This document shows, in pieces, positions 50,346 to 59,796 of a stretch of DNA of 64,000 nucleotides. The translations under genes were made by a program, and so were the position numbers. Under the pieces are notes generated by a model. That model worked only from the letters and a program-made list of their open reading frames with translations. It made no database searches and had not been told where the DNA came from. The stretch lies in the NCBI RefSeq assembly GCF_004295485.1, contig NZ_CP036164.1:1736001-1800000 (forward strand), in the 5' to 3' direction. This stretch comes from Janibacter limosus. GTDB taxonomy: Bacteria; Actinomycetota; Actinomycetes; Actinomycetales; Dermatophilaceae. How positions within the stretch are numbered: the first letter of the stretch is position 1; every line of letters begins with the position of its first letter.

Positions 50346-50442
50346 CTTCGTCATTGTGGGGAACGGTAGATGCGTCCGAGATGTCGGACGGTGAAGCCCG
50401 ATACGCTCGGTCCGCACCACCCACCGCCGTGAGGGAGACGAC

Positions 50443-51594
50443 GTGACCAACCTCGACGACGCCCTGCAGGACCTCTCGGAAGCCGTGCAACAGCGCCTCG
50501 TCGTGCTCGACGAGGGCATGCGGGTCATCGCCTACTCCATCCACGAGAGCGAACCAGACCGCGCCCGCCTGTCGCACCTGCTCGCCCACAGCGACACCTG
50601 GCAGGCGCCGGCCGCCGGTACCGACGGGGTCGGCACCCACACTGCGAGCGACGGGACGCAGTGGGTGCTGCACCCCCTTCGCGATGATCGTCACCGGGTC
50701 GGCCACCTCCTGCACGTGCGGGCGAAGGGGGTCCCCTCGCCTCCCGAGGACGTCCTCACCGAGGGCGCCGCGCAGCTGGGTGTGCTCCTGTCGCTGCGCA
50801 CGATGTACGCCGAGCGGGACGCTGCGCGGGCTCGCGGGCTGCTCACGGAGCTGCTCGGCGAGCACTCCACCGAGATCGGGCGCGCTTCTGCCGCAAGGGC
50901 TCTCGTCGACGAGGAGCTCGTCGGGTCAGCGGGCCAGTACTGCGCGGTCGTCCTCGCCGTACCGCCGGGCCACCCTGGTGGGGACTGGGAGGCGCGCCGG
51001 GCGGTGGACGCCACCTTGGACTTCGTCTCCCGGACGTCCACGGCGACGGTGGTCGGGGGCGTCGTCGAAGGGCTGGGCGTCCTGGTCTTCCCCCGGCCGG
51101 TCGTGCAGGACCGGCTCGAGCGGGTGCTCGGCGCGCCCGGGCTGGCGCACGTGCGCGCGGGCATCGGTGGGGTCGTCGACGACCTGCTGTCCGTCGCCAC
51201 CTCCCACGAACAGGCCCGCCGGGCCTGGCGTGCCGCGTGTCTCGACCCGCTGACCCACCCGCGCGTCACGGAGTGGTCGGGGCTCGGCATCGACAAGCTG
51301 CTGCTCGCCCTGCCCCTGGACCGGCTCGACCTCGACGACCTGCCCGAGCCGGTCACCCGGCTCATCGCGTCGGACCACCGCGAGGTCGACGTGCCGACGC
51401 TCGAGGCCTACCTCGACGCGGGAGGGGACGCGCAGGCGAGCGCCGTCGCCCTGGGCATCCACCGCTCGACGTTGTACTACCGGCTCACCCGGATCCGGGA
51501 GACGACCCGGGCCGACCTCGGCGACGGTCGAGTGCGCCGCGACCTGCACACGGGGCTGCGGGTCGCCCGTCTCGCCGGGCTGCTCAGCGGCTGA
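50443..51594 (+). CDS. PucR/CdaR-family transcriptional regulator
   Basis: 383 residues from ATG 50443. The C-terminal HTH_30 domain is LEAYLDAGGDAQASAVALGI ... HRSTLYYRLTRIRETT; the middle GGDEF-like fold (GLGVLVFPRPVV ... AGIGGVVDDL) is usual. Members regulate catabolic genes. Its 3' end overlaps the convergent monooxygenase gene by 11 bp, which makes that gene a likely target. Confidence 0.88.
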   Translation: MTNLDDALQDLSEAVQQRLVVLDEGMRVIAYSIHESEPDRARLSHLLAHSDTWQAPAAGTDGVGTHTASDGTQWVLHPLRDDRHRVGHLLHVRAKGVPSPPEDVLTEGAAQLGVLLSLRTMYAERDAARARGLLTELLGEHSTEIGRASAARALVDEELVGSAGQYCAVVLAVPPGHPGGDWEARRAVDATLDFVSRTSTATVVGGVVEGLGVLVFPRPVVQDRLERVLGAPGLAHVRAGIGGVVDDLLSVATSHEQARRAWRAACLDPLTHPRVTEWSGLGIDKLLLALPLDRLDLDDLPEPVTRLIASDHREVDVPTLEAYLDAGGDAQASAVALGIHRSTLYYRLTRIRETTRADLGDGRVRRDLHTGLRVARLAGLLSG

Positions 51595-52807
51595 GCGACC
51601 CCGGCCGGATCCCGCGGTCGACCGTCGGGTCGTAGCCGTGGATCCACGCCAGCCTGTCCTCGAACCAGTCGGCGCCCGCCATCGCGGCATTGCGCGCGTC
51701 AGCCTGCGGCCCGTCGGGCAGGTGGAGCACCTCCGCGACCTGGGCGGACGCGAACTGCACTGCGCGAGTGCGCATCCGGCGTCTGCCCTCGAATGCCTCG
51801 AAGGCCGCCGTCGGGTCACCCGAGCCGACCGTCGCCAGCTCTTCCGCGAGCGCCCAGGTGTCCTCGATGGCCTGGTTGGCGCCCTGCCCGTGGTGCGGGA
51901 CGAGCGCGTGCGCCGCGTCGCCGAGGAGCACGACCCTCCCCCTGTGCCAGCTGGCCAGCGGGGGGCGACGCATGAGTGCCCAGCGCTGAGTGACCTCGAC
52001 CGCCCCGAGCATCTGCGTCACCGCGGGGTGCCACCCGGCGAAGGGGGCGAACTTGTCCTCGTCGCGCGCCGGCACGACCCACTGGTCGGCGGTCCACTCC
52101 TGCGGGTCGCGGCTCACCGCGAGGAAGTTGACGTCCTGACCGTCGCCGCCCATCGCGTAGTGCAGGAGGTGGCCGGTCGGACCGATCCAGAACTGGATGG
52201 CGTGCGGGTCGGGCAGCTCGGTCAGCTGCTCGGTGGGGATGATCCCGCGGAAGCCGGAGTGCCCGGAGTAGATCGCGTCGTCGTGCCCGACGACCCACTG
52301 ACGGACCATGGAGCGGGCCCCGTCCGCTCCGACGACGATGCCGGCGCTGCGCTGCGTGCCGTCGGCCAGGTCCAGCAGGACCCGGTCGCCGTCCTCGTGC
52401 AGACCGGTGACGTGGTGGGAGAGCAGGATCCGGTCCGGGCCGACGGCCTCGGAGAGGATCCGCTGCAGGTCGGCGCGGTGCACGCCCAGGTAGTCGGAGC
52501 CGAAGCGCTCGCGGTAGCCCCGGCCGACCGGGGTGCGGCCGAGCGTCGCGCCGGAGCGCCCGTCGCGGAAGACCAGGTCGGTCTGCGCCCAGGACACCTC
52601 CTCGAGGGCGTCGAGGACACCGAGGCGGGCGAAGAGGTTGTTGGCATTGGCCGACAGCGCGACCGCCGCGCCGACCTCGCGCAGCTCCGCGGTGCGCTCG
52701 AGGATCGTCGCGGCGATGCCGCGCTCGCGCAGGGCGAGGGCAAGGGTGAGGCCGCCGATGCCGGCGCCGATGATCACCACGTCGTCGTGGGGAGTCTGCT
52801 GGTCCAT
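51584..52807 (-). CDS. FAD-dependent aromatic hydroxylase (salicylate/3-hydroxybenzoate hydroxylase-like)
   Basis: 407 residues from ATG 52807. FAD motifs: DVVIIGAGIGGLTLALALRE, the DG motif GIVVGADGARSMVRQWVVG, and GRVVLLGDAAHALVPHHGQG (with ANQAIEDTWALAEEL). These are typical of single-component class A flavin monooxygenases acting on hydroxylated benzoates. 3-hydroxybenzoate 6-hydroxylase and salicylate 1-hydroxylase are the main candidates; substrate cannot be fixed. It is convergent with the PucR gene. Confidence 0.87.
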   Translation of the reverse strand: MDQQTPHDDVVIIGAGIGGLTLALALRERGIAATILERTAELREVGAAVALSANANNLFARLGVLDALEEVSWAQTDLVFRDGRSGATLGRTPVGRGYRERFGSDYLGVHRADLQRILSEAVGPDRILLSHHVTGLHEDGDRVLLDLADGTQRSAGIVVGADGARSMVRQWVVGHDDAIYSGHSGFRGIIPTEQLTELPDPHAIQFWIGPTGHLLHYAMGGDGQDVNFLAVSRDPQEWTADQWVVPARDEDKFAPFAGWHPAVTQMLGAVEVTQRWALMRRPPLASWHRGRVVLLGDAAHALVPHHGQGANQAIEDTWALAEELATVGSGDPTAAFEAFEGRRRMRTRAVQFASAQVAEVLHLPDGPQADARNAAMAGADWFEDRLAWIHGYDPTVDRGIRPGSLSR

Positions 52808-52921
52808 GTGGACGACGCTAGGGGCGACGCGGTGTCGCTGTCATCGGGCTGGATGACGCATCTGACCGGTTGATCATCCGACACGGTGTCGGATCGCCCA
52901 TCGAGGTGGCATGCTCCGTCC

Positions 52922-54277
52922 GTGACCTCCGCAGACGCGCTCTTCTCCCGGTTGGTGCGACGCGACCCCGACGCGGAGGCCGAGCTGCCCACGGCTGTGC
53001 GCGAGGACCTGCCGGGCAACTCCCTTCGCCTCATCGGGGCCAACGCGCTGCAGTCCTCGGGGGACCAGGCGGTCAACGCCTCGACCGTCCTGCCGTGGCT
53101 CTTCCACGCGCTCGGGGTGCCGGCCGTGCTCACCGGTCTGCTGGTCCCGATCCGCGAGTCCGGCTCGATGCTCCCCCAGGCATTCCTCACTCCCCTCGTC
53201 GTCCGGGTCCGGCGGCGCACCAACGTCTTCGTCGCCGGCGCGGTCGTCCAGGCGGTCTGCGTGGCGGTCATGGCCGCCACGGCCGCGCTCGCCAGCGGGC
53301 TGGTGGCCGGCATCATCATCGTCGCGGCGCTCGCCGTGTTTTCCCTCGGCCGGTGCCTGTGCTCGATCTCGTCCAAGGACGTGCAGGGCCGCACCATGCC
53401 GAAGGGAGAGCGCGGCCAGGTCAACGGCCTCGCCACGACGGCTTCCGGGCTGGTCGCGATCACCCTCGGCCTCGCGGTGCGGGCACTCGGCGACCGGCTC
53501 GACGTCGCCGTCCTCGCCGCGATCCTCGGCCTCGGTGCCGTGCTGTGGGTGCTCGTCGCGCTGGTCTACTCCGGGATCCGGGAGCCGGTCGAGGAGAGTG
53601 GGCAGGAGCACCCTTCGAGACGGTCGCGGGGCGAACTCCTCAGGGAGCGGGAGGAGGGGCCGGGGTGGTTCGCGCAGACCGTGACGCTGCTGCGTGAGGA
53701 CCGGGCCTTCCGCTCCTTCGTCACAGTCCGCGGGTTCCTGCTCGTCTCCTCGCTCAGCCCGCCCTTCATCGTCACGCTCGCGGTGCAGTCGGGCGCGCCG
53801 GCGCTCACCGGGCTCGGGGGCTTCATCATCGCCTCGGGCCTGGCCGCGCTCCTCGGCGGACGGGTCTTCGGGCGGCTGGCCGACCGGTCCAGCAAGTGGC
53901 TGATGACGATCGGGGCCGGCCTCGCGTCGATCGTCCTCGTGGCCCTCGTCCTGCTCGTCACGCTGCTCGACCTCGACGGCGGCAGCCTGCTCACCTACGT
54001 GGTCTTCGTCAGCGGCTACTTCCTCGTGACGATGCTGCACACCGGGGTGCGGGTCGGGCGCAAGACCTATGTCATCGACATGGCCGAGGGCGACCAGCGC
54101 ACCACCTATGTCGCCGTCTCCAACTCGGCGATGGGCGTGATCCTGCTGGTCGTCGGAGCCATCAGCTCGGCGATCGCTGGCTTCGGCATCGTGTGGGCCC
54201 TGCTCTTCCTCGCGGCGCTCGGCGTGCTGGGGGTCGTCTCGTCGACCCGGCTGGCGGAGGTCTCGCGCGGCGCCTGA
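52922..54277 (+). CDS. MFS transporter
   Basis: 451 residues from GTG 52922 (a GTG at 52886 is also in frame but adds an unlikely leader). Multiple hydrophobic segments are clear, for example VAVMAATAALASGLVAGIII and WLMTIGAGLASIVLVALVLL. Loops such as GGRVFGRLADRSSKW fit the MFS signature. The substrate is unknown. It diverges from the aromatic hydroxylase. Confidence 0.75.
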   Translation: MTSADALFSRLVRRDPDAEAELPTAVREDLPGNSLRLIGANALQSSGDQAVNASTVLPWLFHALGVPAVLTGLLVPIRESGSMLPQAFLTPLVVRVRRRTNVFVAGAVVQAVCVAVMAATAALASGLVAGIIIVAALAVFSLGRCLCSISSKDVQGRTMPKGERGQVNGLATTASGLVAITLGLAVRALGDRLDVAVLAAILGLGAVLWVLVALVYSGIREPVEESGQEHPSRRSRGELLREREEGPGWFAQTVTLLREDRAFRSFVTVRGFLLVSSLSPPFIVTLAVQSGAPALTGLGGFIIASGLAALLGGRVFGRLADRSSKWLMTIGAGLASIVLVALVLLVTLLDLDGGSLLTYVVFVSGYFLVTMLHTGVRVGRKTYVIDMAEGDQRTTYVAVSNSAMGVILLVVGAISSAIAGFGIVWALLFLAALGVLGVVSSTRLAEVSRGA

Positions 54278-54280
54278 GGC

Positions 54281-54850
54281 TCAGTCGTGGACCGAGCGCA
54301 CCACGCGCGCAGGCGCGCCCACGACGATCGAGTCCGCAGGCACGTCCTTGGTGACGACCGCCCCGGCCGCCACGATGGCGCCGTCGCCGATGGTCACGCC
54401 CTTGAGGATCGTCGCATTGGCGCCGATCCAGACCTTGCGGCCGATGACGATCGGAGCCGGGTGCATGTCGGCCCGACGGTCCGGGTGGACGTCGTGGTCG
54501 AGGGTCGCGAGCACCGCGTTGTGGCCGATGAGGCTGTCGTCGCCGATGGTGACACCGCCCTGGTCCTGGAACCGGCAGCCGGAGTTGATGAAGACCCGCT
54601 CGCCGAGGTGGATGTTGCGGCCGAAGTCCGCGGTGAAGGGCGGGAAGAGCGTCACGCTCTCGTGCACCGGACGGCCGGTGAGCTGCGCGAGGAGCTCACG
54701 GACGCGCCCCGGCTCGTGGTAGCCACCGTTGAGCTCGCCGGTGACCCGCATCGCTGCCTGGCTCGCCTCGTGCATGACGGCGTGAAGGGGGGATCCTCCC
54801 GGGATCGTCCGGCCGGCGTCGAGCTCGGCGATGAGTACGTCGATGTCCAT
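54281..54850 (-). CDS. Sugar O-acetyltransferase (maltose acetyltransferase-like, hexapeptide repeat)
   Basis: 189 residues from ATG 54850. The left-handed beta-helix hexapeptides (FTADFGRNIHLGERVFINSG, VTIGDDSLIGHNAVLATLDH, IVIGRKVWIGANATILKGVT, IGDGAIVAAGAVVTKDVPAD) and the conserved catalytic histidine region LDHDVHPDRR identify the NodL/LacA/Maa group. It transfers acetyl from acetyl-CoA to a sugar. It ends 3 bp from the convergent transporter gene. Confidence 0.92.
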   Translation of the reverse strand: MDIDVLIAELDAGRTIPGGSPLHAVMHEASQAAMRVTGELNGGYHEPGRVRELLAQLTGRPVHESVTLFPPFTADFGRNIHLGERVFINSGCRFQDQGGVTIGDDSLIGHNAVLATLDHDVHPDRRADMHPAPIVIGRKVWIGANATILKGVTIGDGAIVAAGAVVTKDVPADSIVVGAPARVVRSVHD

Positions 54851-54891
54851 GGGTCCACTGTGGCAGGCGTGTGGTGAGGAGAGCCCCGACG

Positions 54892-56370
54892 ATGGAGGAC
54901 GATGGCCTCGTGGGAGCCGAACGCATGACGAGTGGGGACAGGTCCGGGCTGGGTGACGGGAGCGACCTCGGTGGCGGCACCGGGCTGCGTCTGGACTCGG
55001 CTCGCGGCCGCTGGCTGCTCGTCATGACGATCCTCGGCTCGGGCATGGCCGGGATCGACGCGACGATCGTCAATGTCGCACTCCCCCAGATCGGGCGCTC
55101 CTTCGAGACCTCCTTCACCACCCTGCAGTGGGTCGTCACCGGCTACGCGCTCACCCTGGCCGCCTTCATCCTCCTCGGCGGGGTGCTCGGCGACCGCCTG
55201 GGTCGGCTGCGCGTCTTCGTCATCGGGGTCGTGTGGTTCACCCTCGCGTCGCTGGCCTGCGGACTCGCCCCGACCGCCGGCACGCTCGTCGCGGCCCGCG
55301 CCCTGCAGGGCATCGGCGGCGCGCTGCTCACCCCCGGCAGCCTCGCGCTGCTGCAGTCGGCCTTCGTCCGCGAGGACCGCTCACGCGCGATCGGCACCTG
55401 GGCCGGCCTGGGCGGCGTCGCCATGGCGGTCGGGCCCTTCGTCGGCGGCTGGCTCGTCGAGGTCGCCTCGTGGCGCTGGGTCTTCCTCATCAACCTGCCC
55501 GTCGCGGCCGTGGTGCTGCTCATCGCGCGGGGACTTCCCCCCTTCGCCCGGCCGGTGGGCAGGCCACCTCGCCTGGACGTCCTCGGCGCCGGCCTCGGGG
55601 TGCTCGCCCTGGCCGGTGCCACCTACGCCCTCACCGAGATCGGCGGAGGCAAGCTCTCCCCCTTCGCCATCGGGGCGGCGGTGGTGGGCGTGATCGGGAC
55701 AGCGGCCTTCATCCGGCACGAGCACCGCACCGCCCACCCGATGCTGCCACTGACGATCTTCGCCTCACGGACCTTCGCGACGGTCAACGCGGTGACCTTC
55801 CTCGTCTACGGCGGGATGGGCGTGGTCTTCCTCCTCCTCGTCCTCCAGCTGCAGGTCGTCGCCGGCTGGTCCCCGCTGGCCTCCGGCATCGCGAGCCTGC
55901 CCACGACGGCGCTGATGATGCTCGGGTCGAGCCGCTCGGGCGTGCTGGCCGACCGCATCGGACCACGCCTGCAGATGGGGGTCGGGCCGCTGGTCATGGC
56001 CGCGGGCATCCTGCTCCTGCTGCGCGTCGGCAGCGACACCGACTACGTGCTCGACGTGCTGCCGGGGATCCTCGTCTTCGGCATCGGGCTCACCGCCATG
56101 GTCGCCCCGCTCACCTCCACCGCGCTGGCCTCGGCACCCGACGAGCACGCCGGGCTCGCGTCCGGGGTCAACAACGCGGTGGCTCGCACCGGAGGCCTCA
56201 TCGGGATCGCTGCCGTGCCGGCACTGGCCGGGCTGACCGGGCAGGTCGTCGAGGACCCCGCGGCCTTCGACGCCGGCTTCCGGGCGGCGATGATCGCCTG
56301 CGCGCTCGTCATCGCCGCGGGCGGAGCGCTCGCGGCGATCGCGCTGCGAAGCCGTACCGTGGACGGGTGA
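54892..56370 (+). CDS. DHA2-family MFS drug/metabolite exporter
   Basis: 492 residues from ATG 54892, chosen for the GAGGAG upstream (an earlier GTG at 54871 is possible). DHA2 signatures: [50 protein letters not shown] and [20 protein letters not shown]. Fourteen helices are plausible. It overlaps kynA by four bases, so it may export a tryptophan-derived compound such as anthranilate or kynurenine. Confidence 0.88.
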   Translation: MEDDGLVGAERMTSGDRSGLGDGSDLGGGTGLRLDSARGRWLLVMTILGSGMAGIDATIVNVALPQIGRSFETSFTTLQWVVTGYALTLAAFILLGGVLGDRLGRLRVFVIGVVWFTLASLACGLAPTAGTLVAARALQGIGGALLTPGSLALLQSAFVREDRSRAIGTWAGLGGVAMAVGPFVGGWLVEVASWRWVFLINLPVAAVVLLIARGLPPFARPVGRPPRLDVLGAGLGVLALAGATYALTEIGGGKLSPFAIGAAVVGVIGTAAFIRHEHRTAHPMLPLTIFASRTFATVNAVTFLVYGGMGVVFLLLVLQLQVVAGWSPLASGIASLPTTALMMLGSSRSGVLADRIGPRLQMGVGPLVMAAGILLLLRVGSDTDYVLDVLPGILVFGIGLTAMVAPLTSTALASAPDEHAGLASGVNNAVARTGGLIGIAAVPALAGLTGQVVEDPAAFDAGFRAAMIACALVIAAGGALAAIALRSRTVDG

Positions 56371-57209
56371 CCGGCAACACGCGAGACATCGAGGCAGGCG
56401 TCCACCAAGACTTCCGGGAGGAGATGTCCTACGGGTCCTACCTGGCGCTCGAGACGCTGCTCGACGCGCAGCGCCCGGTGAGCGAGCACCACGACGAGAT
56501 GCTCTTCATCATCCAGCACCAGACCTCGGAGCTGTGGCTCAAGCTCGTGCTGCACGAGACCCGCTCGGCGATGGCGCTGCTCGCCGCCGACGAGATGCGG
56601 ATGGCGCTCAAGCGGATCGCGCGGGTCAAGCACATCCAGCGCACCCTCACCGACCAGTGGTCCGTGCTCGCGACGCTCACCCCGACCGAGTACCAGGAGT
56701 TCCGCCCCTATCTCGGGCACGCGTCGGGCTTTCAGTCCTGGCAGTACCGCGCGGTGGAGTTCGCCCTGGGCAACAAGCACGCCGGCATGCTGCGGGTGCA
56801 CGAGGCCGACCCCGAGGCGCACGCGGTGCTCACCGAGCTGCTCGAGGCGCCGAGTCTCTACGACGAGTTCCTCCGCTATCTGTCCCGGCGCGGCTACGCG
56901 ATCCCCGAGCACGTGCTCACCCGGGACGTCACGCGCGCCCACGAGCTCGACCCACAGCTGACCCGCGTCCTCACGCGGATCTACGCCGAGGCCGAGGACA
57001 ACTGGGACGTCTACGAGGCCTGCGAGGAGCTCGTCGACCTCGAGGACAACTTCCAGCTGTGGCGCTTCCGCCACCTCAAGACCGTGCAGCGGGTCATCGG
57101 GATGAAGACGGGCACCGGCGGCAGCTCCGGCGTCGGGTTCCTGCAGAAGGCACTCGAGCTGACCTTCTTCCCCGAGCTCTTCGCCGTGCGGACGGAGATC
57201 GGGTCGTGA
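56367..57209 (+). CDS. kynA: Tryptophan 2,3-dioxygenase
   Basis: 280 residues from GTG 56367 (GTGA overlap with the exporter). Heme-dioxygenase patterns: [58 protein letters not shown], and the axial-histidine region [20 protein letters not shown]. It oxidises tryptophan to N-formylkynurenine, the first step of the pathway. Confidence 0.94.
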   Translation: MTGNTRDIEAGVHQDFREEMSYGSYLALETLLDAQRPVSEHHDEMLFIIQHQTSELWLKLVLHETRSAMALLAADEMRMALKRIARVKHIQRTLTDQWSVLATLTPTEYQEFRPYLGHASGFQSWQYRAVEFALGNKHAGMLRVHEADPEAHAVLTELLEAPSLYDEFLRYLSRRGYAIPEHVLTRDVTRAHELDPQLTRVLTRIYAEAEDNWDVYEACEELVDLEDNFQLWRFRHLKTVQRVIGMKTGTGGSSGVGFLQKALELTFFPELFAVRTEIGS

Positions 57210-58468
57210 GCGGAGATCAGGTCGTGAGCGGGGGTCGCGGTACGGGACCGGCGGCGTTGCGGGACAAGGCGGCTGCGCTCGACGCGACTGACCCCCTTCG
57301 TCACTGCCGGGATCTGTACGTCCCCGCAGACGGGCTCGTCGCCTACCTCGACGGCAACTCGCTGGGTCGCCCCCTCCGCGCCACCGCGCAGCGGATCACC
57401 AACCTCGTCGCGCACGACTGGGGCACCCGGCTGATCAGGTCGTGGGACGAGCAGTGGATGGACCTGCCGCTGCGCCTCGGCGACCGGATCGGCGAGGTCT
57501 GCCTGGGTGCGGCCGCCGGCCAGACCGTCGTCGGCGACTCGACGACCGTCATGCTCTACAAGCTGCTCCGGGCAGCCGTCGCCGCGGCCGGTCCCGAGCG
57601 GCCCGAGATCGTGGTCGACACGGAGAACTTCCCGACCGATCGCTATGTCGCACAAGGCATTGCGGACGAGACCGGAGCGCGGCTGGTCTGGGTCGAGCCG
57701 GACCCGGCGAAGGGGGTCACCCCCGACCTCGTCGAGGCCGCACTCACCGAGCGCACCGGTGTCGTCCTGCTGTCCCACGTCGCCTACAAGTCCGCGTGGA
57801 TCGCGGACCTGCCGGAGATCACCCGACGGCTGCACGACGCCGGCGCGCTCGTCCTGTGGGACCTGTGCCACTCGGTCGGTGTGGTGCCCAGCGATCTCGA
57901 CGAGCACGACGTCGACCTCGCGGTGGGGTGCACCTACAAGTTCCTCGGCGGCGGACCCGGCGCACCGGCCTTCGGCTATGTCGCGGCGCGTCACCACGAG
58001 CGGCTGCGCCAGCCGATCCAGGGCTGGATGGGCCACGCCGAACCCTTCGTCATGGGACCCGACTACCGACCGGGCGCGGGGATGCGCGGGTTCATCTCGG
58101 GCACTCCCCCGGTGCTCGGGATGGTGGGCATCGAGGACACCGTCGACCTCATCGAGTCCGTCGGGTTGGATGCGGTGCGGGACAAGGCCGCTCGGCTGGG
58201 CCGCTTCGTCATCGAGTCCGTCGACGAGCTGCTGGCCGGGCACGGGGTGCGGGTCACCTCACCGCTCGTCGACGAGCAGCGGGGCGGGCACGTGACCTTG
58301 GCCCACCCGCGGTTCCGCGAGGTGTACCGCGAGCTGTGGGCGCAGGACGTCGTGCCGGACTTCCGCGAACCCGACGGGATCCGGCTCGGCCTGTCGCCGC
58401 TGAGCACGTCCTACGCCGAGGTGGCCGAGGCGCTCGTGCGGATCGAGGCGCTGCTCAGCGCTGGGTGA
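57206..58468 (+). CDS. kynU: Kynureninase
   Basis: 420 residues from GTG 57206, overlapping kynA by four bases (a GTG at 57224 is an alternative). PLP-enzyme motifs: [53 protein letters not shown] and the lysine in [40 protein letters not shown] is family-specific. It cleaves kynurenine to anthranilate and alanine. Confidence 0.94.
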   Translation: MSGDQVVSGGRGTGPAALRDKAAALDATDPLRHCRDLYVPADGLVAYLDGNSLGRPLRATAQRITNLVAHDWGTRLIRSWDEQWMDLPLRLGDRIGEVCLGAAAGQTVVGDSTTVMLYKLLRAAVAAAGPERPEIVVDTENFPTDRYVAQGIADETGARLVWVEPDPAKGVTPDLVEAALTERTGVVLLSHVAYKSAWIADLPEITRRLHDAGALVLWDLCHSVGVVPSDLDEHDVDLAVGCTYKFLGGGPGAPAFGYVAARHHERLRQPIQGWMGHAEPFVMGPDYRPGAGMRGFISGTPPVLGMVGIEDTVDLIESVGLDAVRDKAARLGRFVIESVDELLAGHGVRVTSPLVDEQRGGHVTLAHPRFREVYRELWAQDVVPDFREPDGIRLGLSPLSTSYAEVAEALVRIEALLSAG

Positions 58469-58470
58469 GA

Positions 58471-59298
58471 TCAGCCCTGGGTGAGTGCGGCGACGACCGA
58501 CGGCCAGTGCGACGAGGCCGGGTCGATGACGTCGAAGTGGTGTGCACCGGGCAGGACCGTGCGCTCCCACCCCTGGGTCAGACGAAGGGGGACCGTCGCG
58601 TCGTCCTCCCCGTGCAGGACCGTGATGCGTTGCGCCGCAGCGGGGTTGGTTGCGGTGAGGTTGGGTGCGGCGAGATCGGCGGCCGCGGCGAGCCTCGTCG
58701 GGTCGAGCTGCGCGTAGAGGTCGGGTGCCTGCTGGGGGTCGGCGCCGATCCAGTCGCGGACCGCGTCGTTGCCCAGGTGATCGGCGACGGCTGTGTCGAA
58801 GTCGGCGACCGGTGCGAGCGCGACGGCGCGGGTCGGGGGCAGTGCGTGGTGCAGGGCACGCCACATGACGAGGGCTCCTCCGGCGCTGTGGCCGACCCAG
58901 CAGGCGATCTCGTGGCCGGCCTCGCGCAGGTGGGTGTCGAGCGCCGTGAGGTCGTCGGTGGTGGCGGTCGGGTCGCCCGGGACCCGTCGGTACTCGGCGA
59001 GCACGACCCGCCACCCGGCTGCAGCGAGGGCCCGAGCCATCGGGCGAGCATGGGTGCGGTCGATCGCCGGTCGGAAGTAGCCGCCGTGCACGACGATGAG
59101 GGTGGGCGGGGTGCTGGCGGTGGGGGCTGCTGCGTCGGAGGCCGGGGCTGCTGCGTCGGGGGTGCAGGTCTCGTAGACCTGGTCGGGCTGCGAACCGTAG
59201 GCGGTCACGGGGCAGGCGAGGGTACTCCCTTCGTCCAGCAGTCGGTCCAGAGCAGCGTCCTCGGCAGTCACCGCCCCAGCCTCCCACTGGATCCGCAA
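58471..59298 (-). CDS. Alpha/beta hydrolase, probable kynurenine formamidase
   Basis: 275 residues from ATG 59298. Oxyanion-hole motif VVHGGYFRPAIDRTHARPMA, nucleophile elbow CWVGHSAGGALVM, acid in TVLHGEDDATVPL and histidine in LPGAHHFDVIDP complete a Ser-Asp-His triad of the HSL/arylformamidase type. It ends 2 bp from the kynU stop. The pathway lacks a KynB-type formamidase here, so this hydrolase is the natural candidate for N-formylkynurenine hydrolysis. Confidence 0.8.
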   Translation of the reverse strand: MRIQWEAGAVTAEDAALDRLLDEGSTLACPVTAYGSQPDQVYETCTPDAAAPASDAAAPTASTPPTLIVVHGGYFRPAIDRTHARPMARALAAAGWRVVLAEYRRVPGDPTATTDDLTALDTHLREAGHEIACWVGHSAGGALVMWRALHHALPPTRAVALAPVADFDTAVADHLGNDAVRDWIGADPQQAPDLYAQLDPTRLAAAADLAAPNLTATNPAAAQRITVLHGEDDATVPLRLTQGWERTVLPGAHHFDVIDPASSHWPSVVAALTQG

Positions 59299-59358
59299 CC
59301 GGCGCGTTGAGGAGATCTACCCAGTGACGTCGTCGGTGCCTACGCCTACTGTCGAGCC

Positions 59359-59718
59359 ATGACGACGGTAGCGATGCGACACCCCGACCGGGGCTGGGTC
59401 CATGCGGTCCCGGTGCTCGCCTTCGTGGTGGGCGCGCTCGCCTACCCCCTGTACGTGCTGGTGGCGACCTTCCGCATCGCTGACGCCGACATCGCGACCC
59501 GGCCGGGGGCGCCCTTCGCCGCCGCTGCCGTGGCGGCGATCGCCCTGCTCGCCGGGGTGCTCATCGCCAGCTTCGTCACGATGGTGGCCTACGCCGTCTG
59601 CCGATCGGGAAGCACTCGTCTCGTCCGGGGCGCCCAGGTGGCCGGGTTGGGCCTGACCGGGATCGGGTGCGGCGCGGGCATCTGGCTGGCGATCATCGTG
59701 GCCGAGCAGCTGGCCTGA
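59359..59718 (+). CDS. Small membrane protein, 119 aa
   Basis: ATG 59359. Three hydrophobic helices are evident (VHAVPVLAFVVGALAYPLYV, AAAVAAIALLAGVLIASFVT and VAGLGLTGIGCGAGIWLAII). No family recognised. It lies between the formamidase-like gene (divergent) and the DUF222/HNH gene. Confidence 0.7.
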   Translation: MTTVAMRHPDRGWVHAVPVLAFVVGALAYPLYVLVATFRIADADIATRPGAPFAAAAVAAIALLAGVLIASFVTMVAYAVCRSGSTRLVRGAQVAGLGLTGIGCGAGIWLAIIVAEQLA

Positions 59719-59796
59719 TCGACGTCCGCGCAGCTCTTGTCCACACAGTCCACACCACCCCTTGTGCTCGAACACCTGTTCGACTAGCGTGGATGC

